A DNA stretch of 64,000 nucleotides from Catellatospora sp. KI3. GTDB taxonomy: Bacteria > Actinomycetota > Actinomycetes > Mycobacteriales > Micromonosporaceae. The notes below the pieces were generated by a model. It was not told where the DNA came from. It did no database searches and saw only the letters and a program-made list of their open reading frames with translations. The position numbers and the translations under genes are program-made. The stretch spans positions 62,001-126,000 of the forward strand of contig NZ_JASAMB010000020.1 in NCBI RefSeq assembly GCF_029948125.1, read 5' to 3'. This document shows positions 52,638 through 62,508 of this stretch, piece after piece (the first letter of the stretch is position 1; each line of letters starts with the position of its first letter).

Positions 52638-52822
52638 CGCGATCCGCACCGCCTCCTTCCTCCCGGCGATCGCCTTTTCCGTTCGGTGATCGCCTCTTCC
52701 TTCCGGTGATCGTCTTCCTTCCGGTGATCGCGGAACGCGGTCAAAACCTGCGCCGACGGCCGAGGTTGTGACCGCGTTCGACGATCTCCGAATGGTGATC
52801 ACCGGCGGGGGTCATTTTCTTG

Positions 52823-52904
<82 letters not shown>

Positions 52905-52949
52905 GCGGTTCGTCGGGCGGTCGCGTGGGTGAGGCGGTGGGGCGTTGTG

Positions 52950-53262
52950 GCCGGAAGGCGCGATCTTGGGGTGCAGTCTGGGCGGTGATCGTCCTTTGTG
53001 GTCGGAATGTGCGCCTGCAATTGAGGTTCTGACCTCGGATGACGATCACCGGGAGTGATCGCTGGTTGGGGGCGGTTCATCCGGCGGTTCGCGGTTTGTC
53101 AGGTGTTGCGGGGCGAAGCCGTGCGGTGATGTGACCTGAAGTTGCGATCTTGGAGCCCGGTACCGGCTGTGATCGTTGTTTGTGGTCGGAGCGTGTGTCT
53201 GTGAGCGGGGTTTTGACCTCGGGCGACGATCGCCGAGGGATGATCGCGGGGTTGGGCGGACT
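52950..53262. repeat. Pair of diverged ~130-bp direct repeats
   Basis: Both copies share, in order, GCGATCTTGG, GTGATCGT-TTGTGGTCGGA, GTTTTGACCTCGG/GTTCTGACCTCGG, GACGATC and a GTGATCGC/GATGATCGC block. A third, weaker version (AGGTTGTGACC...GACGATC...GGTGATCACC) lies near 52760-52812. Confidence 0.7.
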
Positions 53263-53329
53263 TCTCGACTGGCTGCGGCCGCCGTGCCGCTTTGGGGCGA
53301 TCTTTGCCATTGATGCCGCTGCCAATCGC

Positions 53330-53417
53330 CAGTCGCCCGCCATCCGCCGCCGATCACCGGCGGCCAGTCGCCCGCCATCCGCCGCCGATCACCGGCGGCC
53401 AGTCGCCCGCCATCCGC
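53330..53417. repeat. 35-bp tandem repeat, about 2.5 copies
   Basis: Units begin with CAGTCGCCCGCCATCCGCC at 53330, 53365 and 53400; the first two are identical and the third is truncated. Each includes the palindromic GCCGATCACCGGC. Confidence 0.95.
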
Positions 53418-53553
53418 GCCGGTCGCTGGTGGTCGGGCGTGCGCTGGCGGGTGCGGCGTTTGTGGGCGGCGGGGCGGGGTGGGGGTATCGGCGTGGGTGG
53501 TAGGAGGTGTTCGGTAGTACAGAACTGTTAATTAAGTTCATAGATTCGCCTGC

Positions 53554-54897
53554 ATGACTGACAGAAAGTGGATCGCGGCGCTGGCCGCCACGGTGGCCGC
53601 CTCGGTCGCCCTGGTGGTCACGCCCGCCGCGGTGGCCTCGACCGGCCAACCAGCCGCGACCCCTGTGGCGGCAGACCGGGGCATGGTGTCCGAACTGGCC
53701 CGTACTCTGCGGATCAGCCCGGAGCAGGCGCTGGCCCGGCTCGGGCGCGAATCGGCGTTCGCGCGGACCGAGGACGGCCTGCGCCGCGCTCTCGGTACCG
53801 GCTTCGGCGGCGCCTATCTGAACGACGACGCCTCGGTGCTCACCGTCGCCGTCACCGGCGAGGCCGCGGCGGCCAGGGTGCGCGCGGCCGGGGCGAAGCC
53901 GGTGCTGGTGGCGCGCAGCGAGTCGGGGCTGCGGGAGGCGGCGGCCCGCCTCGACCGCCGGGCCGCGCAGGCGCCCGCGCAGGTTCCGGGCTGGTACCCG
54001 GACGTGCGCGGCAACACCGTCGCGGTCCTCTACCGCGCCGGTGCGCTGGAGGCGGCCAGGGCATGGGTCGCCGCCAGCGGCCTGGACGCCGCGACGGTCC
54101 GGTTCGAGGCCAGCACCGAGCAGCCCCGGCCGCTGATCGACGTCGTCGGCGGCAACGCTTACTACATCGGCAGCGGCACCCGCTGCTCGGTCGGGTTCGC
54201 GGTCACGGGAGGCTTCGTCACCGCCGGGCACTGCGGCACCAGTGGCGCGACCACGACCCAGCCGAGCGGCAGCTTCGCCGGGTCGAGCTTCCCGGGCAAC
54301 GACTACGCGTGGGTACGGGTCGCCGCCGGCAACACGCCCCGCGCGCAGGTCAACCGCTACCCCGGCACTGTGGCGGTGGCCGGTTCGCAGGCGGTCGGGG
54401 TGGGCGCCTCGGTGTGCCGCTCGGGTTCGACCACCGGCTGGCACTGCGGCACCGTCAGCGCCCTCAACAGTTCGGTCACCTATTCGCAGGGCACCGTGAC
54501 CGGTCTGATCCGTACCGACGTCTGCGCCGAACCCGGTGACTCGGGCGGTTCGCTCATCGCCGGTGACCAGGCGCAGGGCGTCACCTCCGGCGGTTCGGGC
54601 AACTGCTCCTCCGGCGGGACGACCTACTTCCAGTCGGTCAACGAGATCCTGCAGACGTACGGGCTGACGCTGACGGTCAGCGGCGGCACCCCGCCGACCT
54701 CGCCCGGCCCGAGCACCTCGCCAGGCAACCCCGGCGGCTGCGGCGGCCTGCCGGGCTGGAGCGCCACCACGGCCTACGCGCCCGGCGCGAGCGTCGCCTA
54801 CCAGAGCCGCCGCTACGAGGCGACCTGGTGGTCGACCGGCGCCGAGCCCAGCGCGCCCGGCTCCTGGGCGGTCTGGGCCGATCGCGGCGCCTGCTAG
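53554..54897 (+). CDS. Secreted S1-family serine protease (streptogrisin type) with CBM5/12
   Basis: 447 residues. Signal peptide about 1-29; pro-region to about residue 200 with RISPEQALARLGRE and GAYLNDDASVLTVAVT, typical of alpha-lytic/streptogrisin propeptides. The mature protease has His in VTAGHCG (near 226), Asp in GNDYAWVRV (near 250) and Ser in EPGDSGGSL (near 329), plus disulfide Cys pairs. A Pro/Ser linker leads to a C-terminal CBM5/12 (CGGLPGWSATTAYAPGASV, ending WADRGAC) that binds chitin-like surfaces. TTAATTAA lies about 20 bp upstream of the start. A hairpin separates it from the M4 protease gene, so the two are transcribed in the same direction but probably separately. Confidence 0.94.
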   Translation: MTDRKWIAALAATVAASVALVVTPAAVASTGQPAATPVAADRGMVSELARTLRISPEQALARLGRESAFARTEDGLRRALGTGFGGAYLNDDASVLTVAVTGEAAAARVRAAGAKPVLVARSESGLREAAARLDRRAAQAPAQVPGWYPDVRGNTVAVLYRAGALEAARAWVAASGLDAATVRFEASTEQPRPLIDVVGGNAYYIGSGTRCSVGFAVTGGFVTAGHCGTSGATTTQPSGSFAGSSFPGNDYAWVRVAAGNTPRAQVNRYPGTVAVAGSQAVGVGASVCRSGSTTGWHCGTVSALNSSVTYSQGTVTGLIRTDVCAEPGDSGGSLIAGDQAQGVTSGGSGNCSSGGTTYFQSVNEILQTYGLTLTVSGGTPPTSPGPSTSPGNPGGCGGLPGWSATTAYAPGASVAYQSRRYEATWWSTGAEPSAPGSWAVWADRGAC

Positions 54898-54915
54898 CAC
54901 GATTCCCTCCCCTCC

Positions 54916-54958
54916 GGGTGGCCGGGGCACCTTCCGCTGGACGGCGCCCCGGCCACCC
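54916..54958 (+). terminator. Terminator of the S1 protease gene
   Basis: GGGTGGCCGGGGC (54916-54928) and GCCCCGGCCACCC (54946-54958) form perfect 13-bp arms between the two protease genes. Confidence 0.8.
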
Positions 54959-54996
54959 ACCAGACCCGACCAACCCCGTAGAAGGAGATACCCCTC

Positions 54997-57357
54997 GTGA
55001 AATCCATCGGCCTCAGGCTCACGTTCGCGGCGACCGCCGCGGCGGTGGGTCTCGCCCTGGTGCTGCCGGGTGTGACCGGCGCGGCGGCCAGCCCCGGCGC
55101 CGCACCCGCCCCGGCGCCCGACCCGGCCGCCCGCGCCGCGGCCGCCGCCGACCGGGCCGCCACCGCCGGGGTCGACGCCCTGGCCAAGGGCCCGGACGAG
55201 ACCTTCGTACGCCGTCACGTCGTCGCCGGGTCCGGCGGCTTCCAGTACGTCGCGTACGAGCGCACCTACCGCGGCCTGCCCGTGCTGGGCGGTGACGCCG
55301 TGGTGGTCACCGATCGCGACGGCACCGTACGCGACACCGCCTCGGCCATCGGCCGCGGCGTCAAGCCGGCCACCACCACCCCGAAGGTCACCGCGGCCGA
55401 GGCGGCCGCCACCGCGCGCCGCCGGCTCGACCGGGTCGACCGCACCGCCTCGGCCCAGCTCGTCGTGTTCGCGACGTCGGCCGGGGACCGGCTCGCCTAC
55501 GAGGTCGTGCTGGAGGGCCGCAAGGGCGGCGCGCCCAGCCGCCTGCACGTGGTCGTCGACGCCGCGAACGCGGCCGTGCTCGACGTACGCGACGACGTGC
55601 GCCTGGGCAGCGGCAACGGCTACTTCAACGGCCAGGTCGGCATCTCGACCAGCGGCTCGGGCTCCTCGTACTCGATGACCGACGGCACCCGGCCCGGCAT
55701 CCGCTGCGGCGGGCAGGGCGGCACCGCCTACACCGGCACCGACGACGCGTGGGGCAACGGCTCCGGCACCAACCTGGAGACCGCCTGCGTGGACGCGCTC
55801 TACGCGGTGCAGCGCGAGTGGGACATGCTCGGCGCGTGGCTGGGCCGCAGCGGCATCGACGGCAACGGCGGCGGCTTCCCGGCCCGGGTCGGCCTCAACG
55901 AGGTCAACGCGTACTGGAACGGCAGCTACACCAACTTCGGCCACAACCAGGCCAACAACCGCCAGGCCACCCCGATCGACGTGGTGGCGCACGAGTACGG
56001 CCACGCCATCTTCCAGACCACGCCGGGCGGCGCCGGGTCCGGCAACGAGAACGGCGGCATCAACGAGTCCACCGGCGACATCTTCGGCGCGCTGACCGAG
56101 GCGTACGCCAACAACGCCAACGACCCGGCGGACTTCCTCGTCGGCGAGGAGGTCGACCTGGTCGGCGGCGGGCCGATCCGCAACATGTACAACCCGTCGG
56201 CGCTGGGCGACCCGAACTGCTACTCCTCGGCGATCCCGAGCACCGAGGTGCACGCGGCGGCGGGCCCGAACAACCACTGGTTCTACCTGACCGCCGTCGG
56301 CTCGGCCGGCGGTGGCGGCAACCCGGCCAGCCCGACCTGCAACAGCAGTTCGGTCACCGGCATCGGCCTGCAGAAGGCGGGCCAGATCTACATGGCCGCG
56401 CTCAACCTGAAGACCTCGGCCTGGCGCTACGTCAACGTGCGTACGGCGACGCTGCGGGCCGCGGTCAACCTGTTCGGCGCGGCGTCGGCGGAGTGCCGCA
56501 CGGTCAAGGCGGCCTGGGACGCGGTCAGCGTGCCCGCGCAGTCGGGCGAGGCCCAGTGCACCGCCAACCCGGGCAACGACTTCTCGCTGACGGTCGGCCC
56601 CGGCAGCGGCTCGGTGCAGCGGGGCGCGTCGGTGACCACCACGGTCTCGACCGCGACCACCTCGGGCAGCGCGCAGACGGTCAACCTGACCGCGAGCGGC
56701 CTGCCGTCCGGGGTGACGGCGAGCTTCAGCCCGTCGTCGGTCACCTCCGGCGGGTCCAGCACCCTGACGCTGACCGCGAGCGCGTCGGCGGCGACCGGGT
56801 CGGCCGCGATCACCGTGACCGGTACCGGTTCCGCGGCGACGCACACGGCCACGTACACGGTCACGGTGACGACCGCGCCGGGCGGCAACGACTTCGCGGT
56901 GACGCTGTCACCGTCGTCGGCGACCGTGGCCGCGGGCAGCTCCACGACCGCGTCGGTGGGCACCAGCACCACGTCGGGCAGCGCGCAGACGGTGAGCCTG
57001 TCGGTGACCGGCGCGCCGACCGGGGTGACCGCCTCGGTCAGCCCGTCGTCGGTGACCTCGGGCGGCTCGGCGACGCTGTCGGTGTCGGTCGGGGCGAGCG
57101 CGGCGGCTGGGACGTACACGCTGACCGTGACCGGTGCCGGGACCAGCGCGACCCGCACCGCGACCTTCACCCTGACCGTGACCGGCGGTGGCGGCGGCTG
57201 CGGCGGCCTGCCCGCCTGGAATGCCACCACGCCGTACGCGCCTGACGACACGGTCTCCTACAACGGGCGACGCTGGAAGGCGACCTGGTGGTCGACCGGC
57301 GCGGAGCCCGGTGCGCCCGGCTCGTGGGCGGTCTGGTCCGACCAGGGCGCCTGCTAG
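54997..57357 (+). CDS. Secreted M4 (thermolysin-type) metalloprotease with two Ig-like repeats and CBM5/12
   Basis: 786 residues from GTG 54997 behind AAGGAGAT. Signal peptide about 1-32; an FTP/PepSY propeptide follows (RRHVVAGSGGFQYVAYERTYRGLPVLGGDAVV). The peptidase has zinc motif VVAHEYGHAIF (near 328-338), third ligand Glu in GGINESTGDIFG (near 356) and the His region EVHAAAGPNNHWFYL. Two ~100-residue Ig-like repeats (FSLTVGPGSGSVQRGASV and FAVTLSPSSATVAAGSST) share STTSGSAQTV and SPSSVTSGGS motifs. The last ~50 residues are a CBM5/12 almost matching that of the upstream protease. It degrades protein on or near chitinous material. Confidence 0.95.
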   Translation: MKSIGLRLTFAATAAAVGLALVLPGVTGAAASPGAAPAPAPDPAARAAAAADRAATAGVDALAKGPDETFVRRHVVAGSGGFQYVAYERTYRGLPVLGGDAVVVTDRDGTVRDTASAIGRGVKPATTTPKVTAAEAAATARRRLDRVDRTASAQLVVFATSAGDRLAYEVVLEGRKGGAPSRLHVVVDAANAAVLDVRDDVRLGSGNGYFNGQVGISTSGSGSSYSMTDGTRPGIRCGGQGGTAYTGTDDAWGNGSGTNLETACVDALYAVQREWDMLGAWLGRSGIDGNGGGFPARVGLNEVNAYWNGSYTNFGHNQANNRQATPIDVVAHEYGHAIFQTTPGGAGSGNENGGINESTGDIFGALTEAYANNANDPADFLVGEEVDLVGGGPIRNMYNPSALGDPNCYSSAIPSTEVHAAAGPNNHWFYLTAVGSAGGGGNPASPTCNSSSVTGIGLQKAGQIYMAALNLKTSAWRYVNVRTATLRAAVNLFGAASAECRTVKAAWDAVSVPAQSGEAQCTANPGNDFSLTVGPGSGSVQRGASVTTTVSTATTSGSAQTVNLTASGLPSGVTASFSPSSVTSGGSSTLTLTASASAATGSAAITVTGTGSAATHTATYTVTVTTAPGGNDFAVTLSPSSATVAAGSSTTASVGTSTTSGSAQTVSLSVTGAPTGVTASVSPSSVTSGGSATLSVSVGASAAAGTYTLTVTGAGTSATRTATFTLTVTGGGGGCGGLPAWNATTPYAPDDTVSYNGRRWKATWWSTGAEPGAPGSWAVWSDQGAC

Positions 57358-57371
57358 TCCGGGGTGGGGGA

Positions 57372-57406
57372 GGGACGGCTGCCCGACTTCAGGGGGCAGC
57401 CGTCCC
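57372..57406 (+). terminator. Terminator of the M4 protease gene
   Basis: GGGACGGCTGCCC (57372-57384) and GGGCAGCCGTCCC (57394-57406) are perfect 13-bp arms, 15 bp after the stop. Confidence 0.88.
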
Positions 57407-57732
57407 GTCCGCCGTCCGGGCGTCAGCGGGCGGGCTCCACTGCCCGTCGTCCAGGACGGAGGACGGATCCGCCAGCGAAGTGACGTGCGCTTCCTGCCCG
57501 GCGAAATGGGGGTGCGGCGTGGCCAGCACGCCGGTGTCGATCTTATGGCCGCGGCCGCGTCGGCACCGCCCCGTTCCTCGGCGCGAGTGCGGCGAAGGCC
57601 ACGGCCGGTGAGGGCAGGCGGTGGCATCGGACCGGCAGGGGCGGCGGCGTCTCGCTGCGGTCACGTCGGACAGCGAACCGCCGCGTCGGCGGACTCGGCC
57701 GATACGATGCCGTCCGTGGACCACTCGGCGTC
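57407..57732. other. 326-bp gap, no gene seen
   Basis: Apart from the expected promoter of the BTAD regulator, nothing recognisable. Open frames on both strands here have no motif and no plausible start. Confidence 0.5.
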
Positions 57733-60700
57733 ATGGCAGCGGTAGGCCCCGGCCCGGGGCCGACCGTGGACGTGCTCGGCCGCCTGTCCGTGCACCACGC
57801 CGGCCGCCGCGCCGAGATCGGCAGCGGCAGGCAGCGGGCGCTGCTGTCCCTGCTGCTCCTGCGGCCGGGCCGGTTCGCGAGCACCGACTGGCTCGCCGAC
57901 GCCCTGTGGGACGGCGACCCGCCGCCCAGCGCGGACACGACGCTGCGCACCCACGTCGCGGGGCTGCGCCGGATCCTCGAACCGGACCGGACCGCCGGTG
58001 CCGGACCGCGCGTGCTGCGCCACCGCGACGGCGGCTACCACCTGGACCTCGCCGCCGACGCGGTCGACCTGGACCGGTTCGAGGCGCTGCTCACCCGCGC
58101 GGGCTCGGCGCACGCCGACGGCGCCGCGGCCGCCGCCGAACGCGACTACACCGCGGCGCTGAGCCTGTGGCGTGGTGACCCGCTGCCCGACGTCGCGGAC
58201 CTCTCCGCCGTCCAGGCCGACCTGGCCCGGCTGCACGGGCTGCGGCTGCAGGCCGCCGAGGGGCGGCTGACGGCCGCCGTCGAGGCGGGCGGCCACCTGC
58301 GCGTGCTGCCCGAACTTCAGGCGTTCGTGGCCGCGCACCCGCTGCGCGAGGCCGCGCGGGCGCAGCTGATGCTGGCCCTCTACCGCTGCGGGCGGCAGGC
58401 CGAGGCGCTGGCCCTGTTCGCCGAGGCGCACCGGCTGCTGTCCGGCGAGTACGGGCTCGATCCGGGCGAGCGGCTGCGGGCCGTACACCGGGCGATCCTG
58501 GCGCAGGACCCGGCGCTGGACCCACCGCGGCGCGGACCGGGCAGCCTGCCCGGAGCCGGTGCCGCCGAGCAGGCGCTGCCCGGCCGGGCGGCCGTGCTGG
58601 GGCGGCTCGCCGAGGCCCGCGCGGCGGCCGTCGCCGGGACCGGACGCTTCGCGCTGGTCGTCGGCGAGGCGGGCGTCGGCAAGACCAGCGTCGCCGAGCG
58701 GGCCGCGGCCGCCGCCGAACGAGACGGGACGCCGGTGGTGTGGGCCCGCTGCCCGGCCGTGGGCCAGGCACCGCCGTTCTGGGTCTGGGTCCAGCTCGTA
58801 CGGCGACTCGCCGACGGGCCCAGGGCCGGGCAGGCCGCGACCGGCCAGCTGGCCGCCCTGGGCGCGCACGCCCCGGAAGCGTCCGGCCAGGCCGATCCGG
58901 TCGCGCGGTTCCGCCTGTACGAGGCCGTCGCCGAGCTGGTCGCCGCGGCCGCCGCCGAGCGCGGGCTGCTGATGGTGATCGACGACCTGCACGCCGCCGA
59001 CCCCGACTCGCTGCTGCTGCTCAACTTCCTCGCCGGTGCCCTGGCGTCCACCCGCGCCCTGGTCGTGTTGACGACCCGGCCCTACCAGCACGATGCCGGC
59101 CTGGTCGCCGCAGTCGCGGAGCTGGCCCGCGCCCCCGGCACCGTCCGGCTCGACCTGTCCGGGCTCGACGAGGCCGCGCTCGCCGAGCTGATCCGCAGCC
59201 AGACCGGCGGCGACCCCGCGCCGGAGGCGGTCGCGGCGCTGCGCCACCGCACCGGCGGCAATCCGTTCTTCGCCGTGGAGCTGCTGCGCCAGGGCGCATC
59301 GGCCGAGCTGCCGCCCACCGTCCGCGACGCGCTGTCGCTGCGGCTGGACGCCCTGCCCGCCCCGACGCGTGACTGCCTGGACGTGCTGGCTGTCGGCGGG
59401 CAGGAGCTGGACCTGCGGCTGCTGGCTCAGGTGCTGGACACGCCGGTGCCCGCGCTGGCCGAGGCGCTGGTTCCCGCGTTCGCCGCGCGGCTGGTCGTCG
59501 AGACCGAACCCGGCCGGGTCGGGTTCGGGCACCCGCTCTACGCCGAGGTCGGCTACGCGCTGCTGGCGCCGCCCCGGCGGGCGTGGCTGCACGCCCGGCT
59601 GGCGCTGGCGCAGGAGCGGCTCGGCGGGGCCGCACCTTCCGCGATCGCCTTCCACTACGGCCGGGCGGTCGGCCTGGGCCACGGCGACGACCACCTGCGC
59701 TGGCTGCTGCGGGCGGCTGACGACGCGACCCGGCGCCTGGCGTACGAGGACGCGCTGGCGCACCTGGACCTGGCCGCGGCGCAGCTGTCCGAGCGGGACG
59801 GTGCGGCCGCGCGGGAGCTGTCGGTGCAGTTGCAGCGGGCCGCGCTGCTGCAGGTCACGGTCGGCATCGGCAGCGACGCGGTGGACCGGGCCTGTGCGCG
59901 GGCCCGCGAACTGCTGGCGGCGGTCGGCCCGGGGACTGATCTCGCCTCGGCGCGGTGGGTGCTGGGCGAGCTGGCCGCCAACCGCGCCGAGTACGCGATC
60001 TGCGTAGAGCTGGCGGTGCCGCTGGCGGCCGAGGACGACGAGCTGGCTCGGGCGGCCGGGGCGTACCTGCTCGGCGCGGCGTACTACTTCCTGGGGCGGT
60101 TGGGTGAGGCGGAGCGGCGGCTGACCGAGTCCGCCCGCCTGCTGTCGGGGATGGACCCGCGGCTGCTGGGGCGGGAGGTGGCGCGGCGGCCGGCGCTGGC
60201 GCCGTACAACTTCCGGGCGCTGGTGCGGTCGCTGCGCGGCGACCGGGCCGGTGCGCAGCAGGACCTGACCGCCGCGGCGGTGCTGGCCGACCGGCTCGAC
60301 GACCCGTACGGGCGGGCCAACGCGGCCCTGTACGCGGCGTGGCTCGGCCTGCAGGAGCTGGACGCCGCCGCGGGCAGCGCCGCGGCGCTGCGGTTCCGGC
60401 AGCTCGGGCAGGCGCACGGCATGCCGCACTTCGTCACCACGGCGGAGCTGTTCGCCGCCTGGGCGGCGGTGTCGGGCGGCGACCCGGCGGCCCGCGACCG
60501 GCTGCGCGCGGCGTACGAGGGCATCTACCGTCTCGGCCTGCGCGCCACCCGTACCGTGACCCTCGGCGCGATGGCCGCCGCGCACCTGGCGGCGGGCGAC
60601 CGCACCGGCGCGGCGGAGCTGGCGGCGGAGGGCCTGGCGCTGGCGGCGCAGACCGGCGAGCGGGTGTTCCTGGCCGAGCTGCTGCGCCTGCGGGCGCTGG

Positions 60701-60807
60701 CCACCGGCGACCGGTCCGGCCTGGACCGGGCTGCCGCGGTCGCGGCCGGGCAGGGCGCCCGCCTGCTGGCCGACCGGATCGCGCGGACGGTCGCCGACCT
60801 GCGTTGA
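57733..60807 (+). CDS. BTAD (SARP-like) transcriptional regulator with AAA ATPase and TPR-like C-terminus
   Basis: 1024 residues. Residues about 10-100 are an OmpR-type winged helix (VDVLGRLSVHHAGRRAEIGSGRQRALLSLLL...LADALWDGDPP...LRTHVAGLRRIL) and 105-255 the bacterial transcriptional activation domain (DRFEALLTRAG...LSLWRGDPLPD...PLREAARAQLMLALYRCGRQAEALALF). An ATPase follows with P-loop VVGEAGVGKTSVAER and Walker B LMVIDDLHAADPDSLLLL, then TPR-like helical repeats. This is the AfsR-like large-SARP layout used for pathway control. It lies 87 bp upstream of a FAD monooxygenase in the same direction, the most obvious target. Confidence 0.92.
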   Translation: MAAVGPGPGPTVDVLGRLSVHHAGRRAEIGSGRQRALLSLLLLRPGRFASTDWLADALWDGDPPPSADTTLRTHVAGLRRILEPDRTAGAGPRVLRHRDGGYHLDLAADAVDLDRFEALLTRAGSAHADGAAAAAERDYTAALSLWRGDPLPDVADLSAVQADLARLHGLRLQAAEGRLTAAVEAGGHLRVLPELQAFVAAHPLREAARAQLMLALYRCGRQAEALALFAEAHRLLSGEYGLDPGERLRAVHRAILAQDPALDPPRRGPGSLPGAGAAEQALPGRAAVLGRLAEARAAAVAGTGRFALVVGEAGVGKTSVAERAAAAAERDGTPVVWARCPAVGQAPPFWVWVQLVRRLADGPRAGQAATGQLAALGAHAPEASGQADPVARFRLYEAVAELVAAAAAERGLLMVIDDLHAADPDSLLLLNFLAGALASTRALVVLTTRPYQHDAGLVAAVAELARAPGTVRLDLSGLDEAALAELIRSQTGGDPAPEAVAALRHRTGGNPFFAVELLRQGASAELPPTVRDALSLRLDALPAPTRDCLDVLAVGGQELDLRLLAQVLDTPVPALAEALVPAFAARLVVETEPGRVGFGHPLYAEVGYALLAPPRRAWLHARLALAQERLGGAAPSAIAFHYGRAVGLGHGDDHLRWLLRAADDATRRLAYEDALAHLDLAAAQLSERDGAAARELSVQLQRAALLQVTVGIGSDAVDRACARARELLAAVGPGTDLASARWVLGELAANRAEYAICVELAVPLAAEDDELARAAGAYLLGAAYYFLGRLGEAERRLTESARLLSGMDPRLLGREVARRPALAPYNFRALVRSLRGDRAGAQQDLTAAAVLADRLDDPYGRANAALYAAWLGLQELDAAAGSAAALRFRQLGQAHGMPHFVTTAELFAAWAAVSGGDPAARDRLRAAYEGIYRLGLRATRTVTLGAMAAAHLAAGDRTGAAELAAEGLALAAQTGERVFLAELLRLRALATGDRSGLDRAAAVAAGQGARLLADRIARTVADLR

Positions 60808-60894
60808 GGCGCGCCTGCACGCGGCCTGCACGCCGCCTCCACGGCGCCCTGATGCCCTGGACGGGTATGTGGAACCCGCCCTGAAGGAGCAATC

Positions 60895-62496
60895 GTGTCC
60901 ACCCCCGAACGCCCCACCGAGGTCGACGTGCTGGTCGTCGGCTGCGGCCCGGTCGGCGCGCTGACCGCCAACCTGCTCGGGCTGCGCGGCGTCACCACCC
61001 TGGTGGTGGAGCGCAGCCGCGAGCCGCACGGCCAGCCCCGCGCCTTCTCCTGCGACGACGAGGCGCTGCGCATCTACCAGGCGGCGGGCCTGCTGGCCGA
61101 GGTCACCGACGGGATGCGGCGGGCGCCGCTGGTCGACTACACCGACGGCGCGGGCCGGCCGTTCGCGCACATCGCGCTGTCCGAGGTGGACTTCGGGCTG
61201 GGCCATCCGCCGCTGCAGTTCTTCGACCAGCCGCGCCTGGAGCACGCGCTGCGGGCCGGACTGGCCAGGTTCCCGCAGGTGGAGCTGCGGCTGGGGGTGG
61301 CGCTGGCGGAGTTGTCGCCCGATGCCGACGGCGTCTCCGCGCGGCTGCGCGACCTGGCCTCCGGTGCCGAGGCGCAGGTACGCGCCCGGTATGTGCTGGG
61401 CTGCGACGGTGCCCGCAGCACCACCCGGGTGCTGGCCGGTGTCGAGCTGCGCGGGTCGACGTACGAGGAGCCGTGGCTGGCGGTCTCCGGTGACCTGCCG
61501 CCGGAGGCGGTGCGGCTGGACCGGACCAGGTTCGTGTGCGACTGGCGCCGCCCGGCGTTCGTGTCACCGGCCGCCGACGGCGGCTACCGGCTGGAGTTCA
61601 TGCTGCGGCCGGGGGAGACCGCCGAGCAGGTCGAGCACCCGGCCGCCGTGGCCGACCTGGTCTCGCCGTACGTCGACCCGCAGCGGTTCCAGGTGCGCCG
61701 GGCGGCGGTGTACACCTTCAACCACCTGGTCGCCGACCGCTGGCGGGCCGGTCGGGTCTTCCTGCTCGGCGACGCCGCGCACCAGATGCCGCCGTTCATG
61801 GGGCAGGGGCTGTGCAGCGGGCTGCGCGACGCGGCGAACCTGGTCTGGAAGCTGCACCTGGTGCTGGCCGGGCGGGCCGGGCAGTCGCTGCTGGACACCT
61901 ACGAGCAGGAGCGCCGCCCGCACACCGAGGAGATGGCGCGGATCACGGTCGGGGTGGGCCGGGTGTTCCTGGCCCGCAGCCGGGCGGGCGCGAAACTGCG
62001 CGACGTGCTGCTGCGCGGGGTGCAGCTGCTGCCCCGGGTCCGGCGGTTCGTGCGGCACTTCGAGTTCAAGCCGCTGCCCCGGCACCGGGCCGGCTGGCAC
62101 CGGGGCGGCGGCCCCGCCGGGACGATGTTCCCGCAGCCGCTGGTCGCCGTCGCGGGCGCGGCGGCCCCGGTGCCGCTGGACGAGGTGCTGGGCGACGGGT
62201 TCGCGGTGCTCGGCCCCGAGGCCGGGCCGCAGGCCGCGGCCGGGTGGCGGGACCTGCCGGTACGGTTTGTGCGGGTCTGCCCGCCCGGGGTCGCACCGGC
62301 GGTCACCGACGGGAGCCACCTCGAGGTCGCCGACACCGACGGGCGGCTGACGGAGTGGTTCCGGCGGCACCGGGCCGGGGCGGCGGTGCTGCGCCCGGAC
62401 CGGTTCGTCTACGCGACGGCGTCGGCGCGGTCGCTGGCCGAGGTGGCGGACTCGCTGGTCGGGGCACTCGGGGCGGACCGCCCGGCGGTGGACTGA
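60895..62496 (+). CDS. FAD-dependent aromatic monooxygenase (MhpA/PHBH fold)
   Basis: 533 residues from GTG 60895 behind AAGGAG. The FAD-binding GxGxxG is VLVVGCGPVGALTANLLG, the DG motif is YVLGCDGARSTTR, and the second FAD motif is RVFLLGDAAHQMPPFMGQGL followed by CSGLRDAANLVWKL. MhpA-like hydroxylases (3-(3-hydroxyphenyl)propionate type) share this layout and a C-terminal thioredoxin-like domain (FVRVCPPG...VLRPDRFVYA), seen here. It hydroxylates a phenolic compound using NAD(P)H; the substrate is open. It converges on an Rrf2 regulator 12 bp away. Confidence 0.9.
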   Translation: MSTPERPTEVDVLVVGCGPVGALTANLLGLRGVTTLVVERSREPHGQPRAFSCDDEALRIYQAAGLLAEVTDGMRRAPLVDYTDGAGRPFAHIALSEVDFGLGHPPLQFFDQPRLEHALRAGLARFPQVELRLGVALAELSPDADGVSARLRDLASGAEAQVRARYVLGCDGARSTTRVLAGVELRGSTYEEPWLAVSGDLPPEAVRLDRTRFVCDWRRPAFVSPAADGGYRLEFMLRPGETAEQVEHPAAVADLVSPYVDPQRFQVRRAAVYTFNHLVADRWRAGRVFLLGDAAHQMPPFMGQGLCSGLRDAANLVWKLHLVLAGRAGQSLLDTYEQERRPHTEEMARITVGVGRVFLARSRAGAKLRDVLLRGVQLLPRVRRFVRHFEFKPLPRHRAGWHRGGGPAGTMFPQPLVAVAGAAAPVPLDEVLGDGFAVLGPEAGPQAAAGWRDLPVRFVRVCPPGVAPAVTDGSHLEVADTDGRLTEWFRRHRAGAAVLRPDRFVYATASARSLAEVADSLVGALGADRPAVD

Positions 62497-62508
62497 CGGC
62501 GGCGGCGT

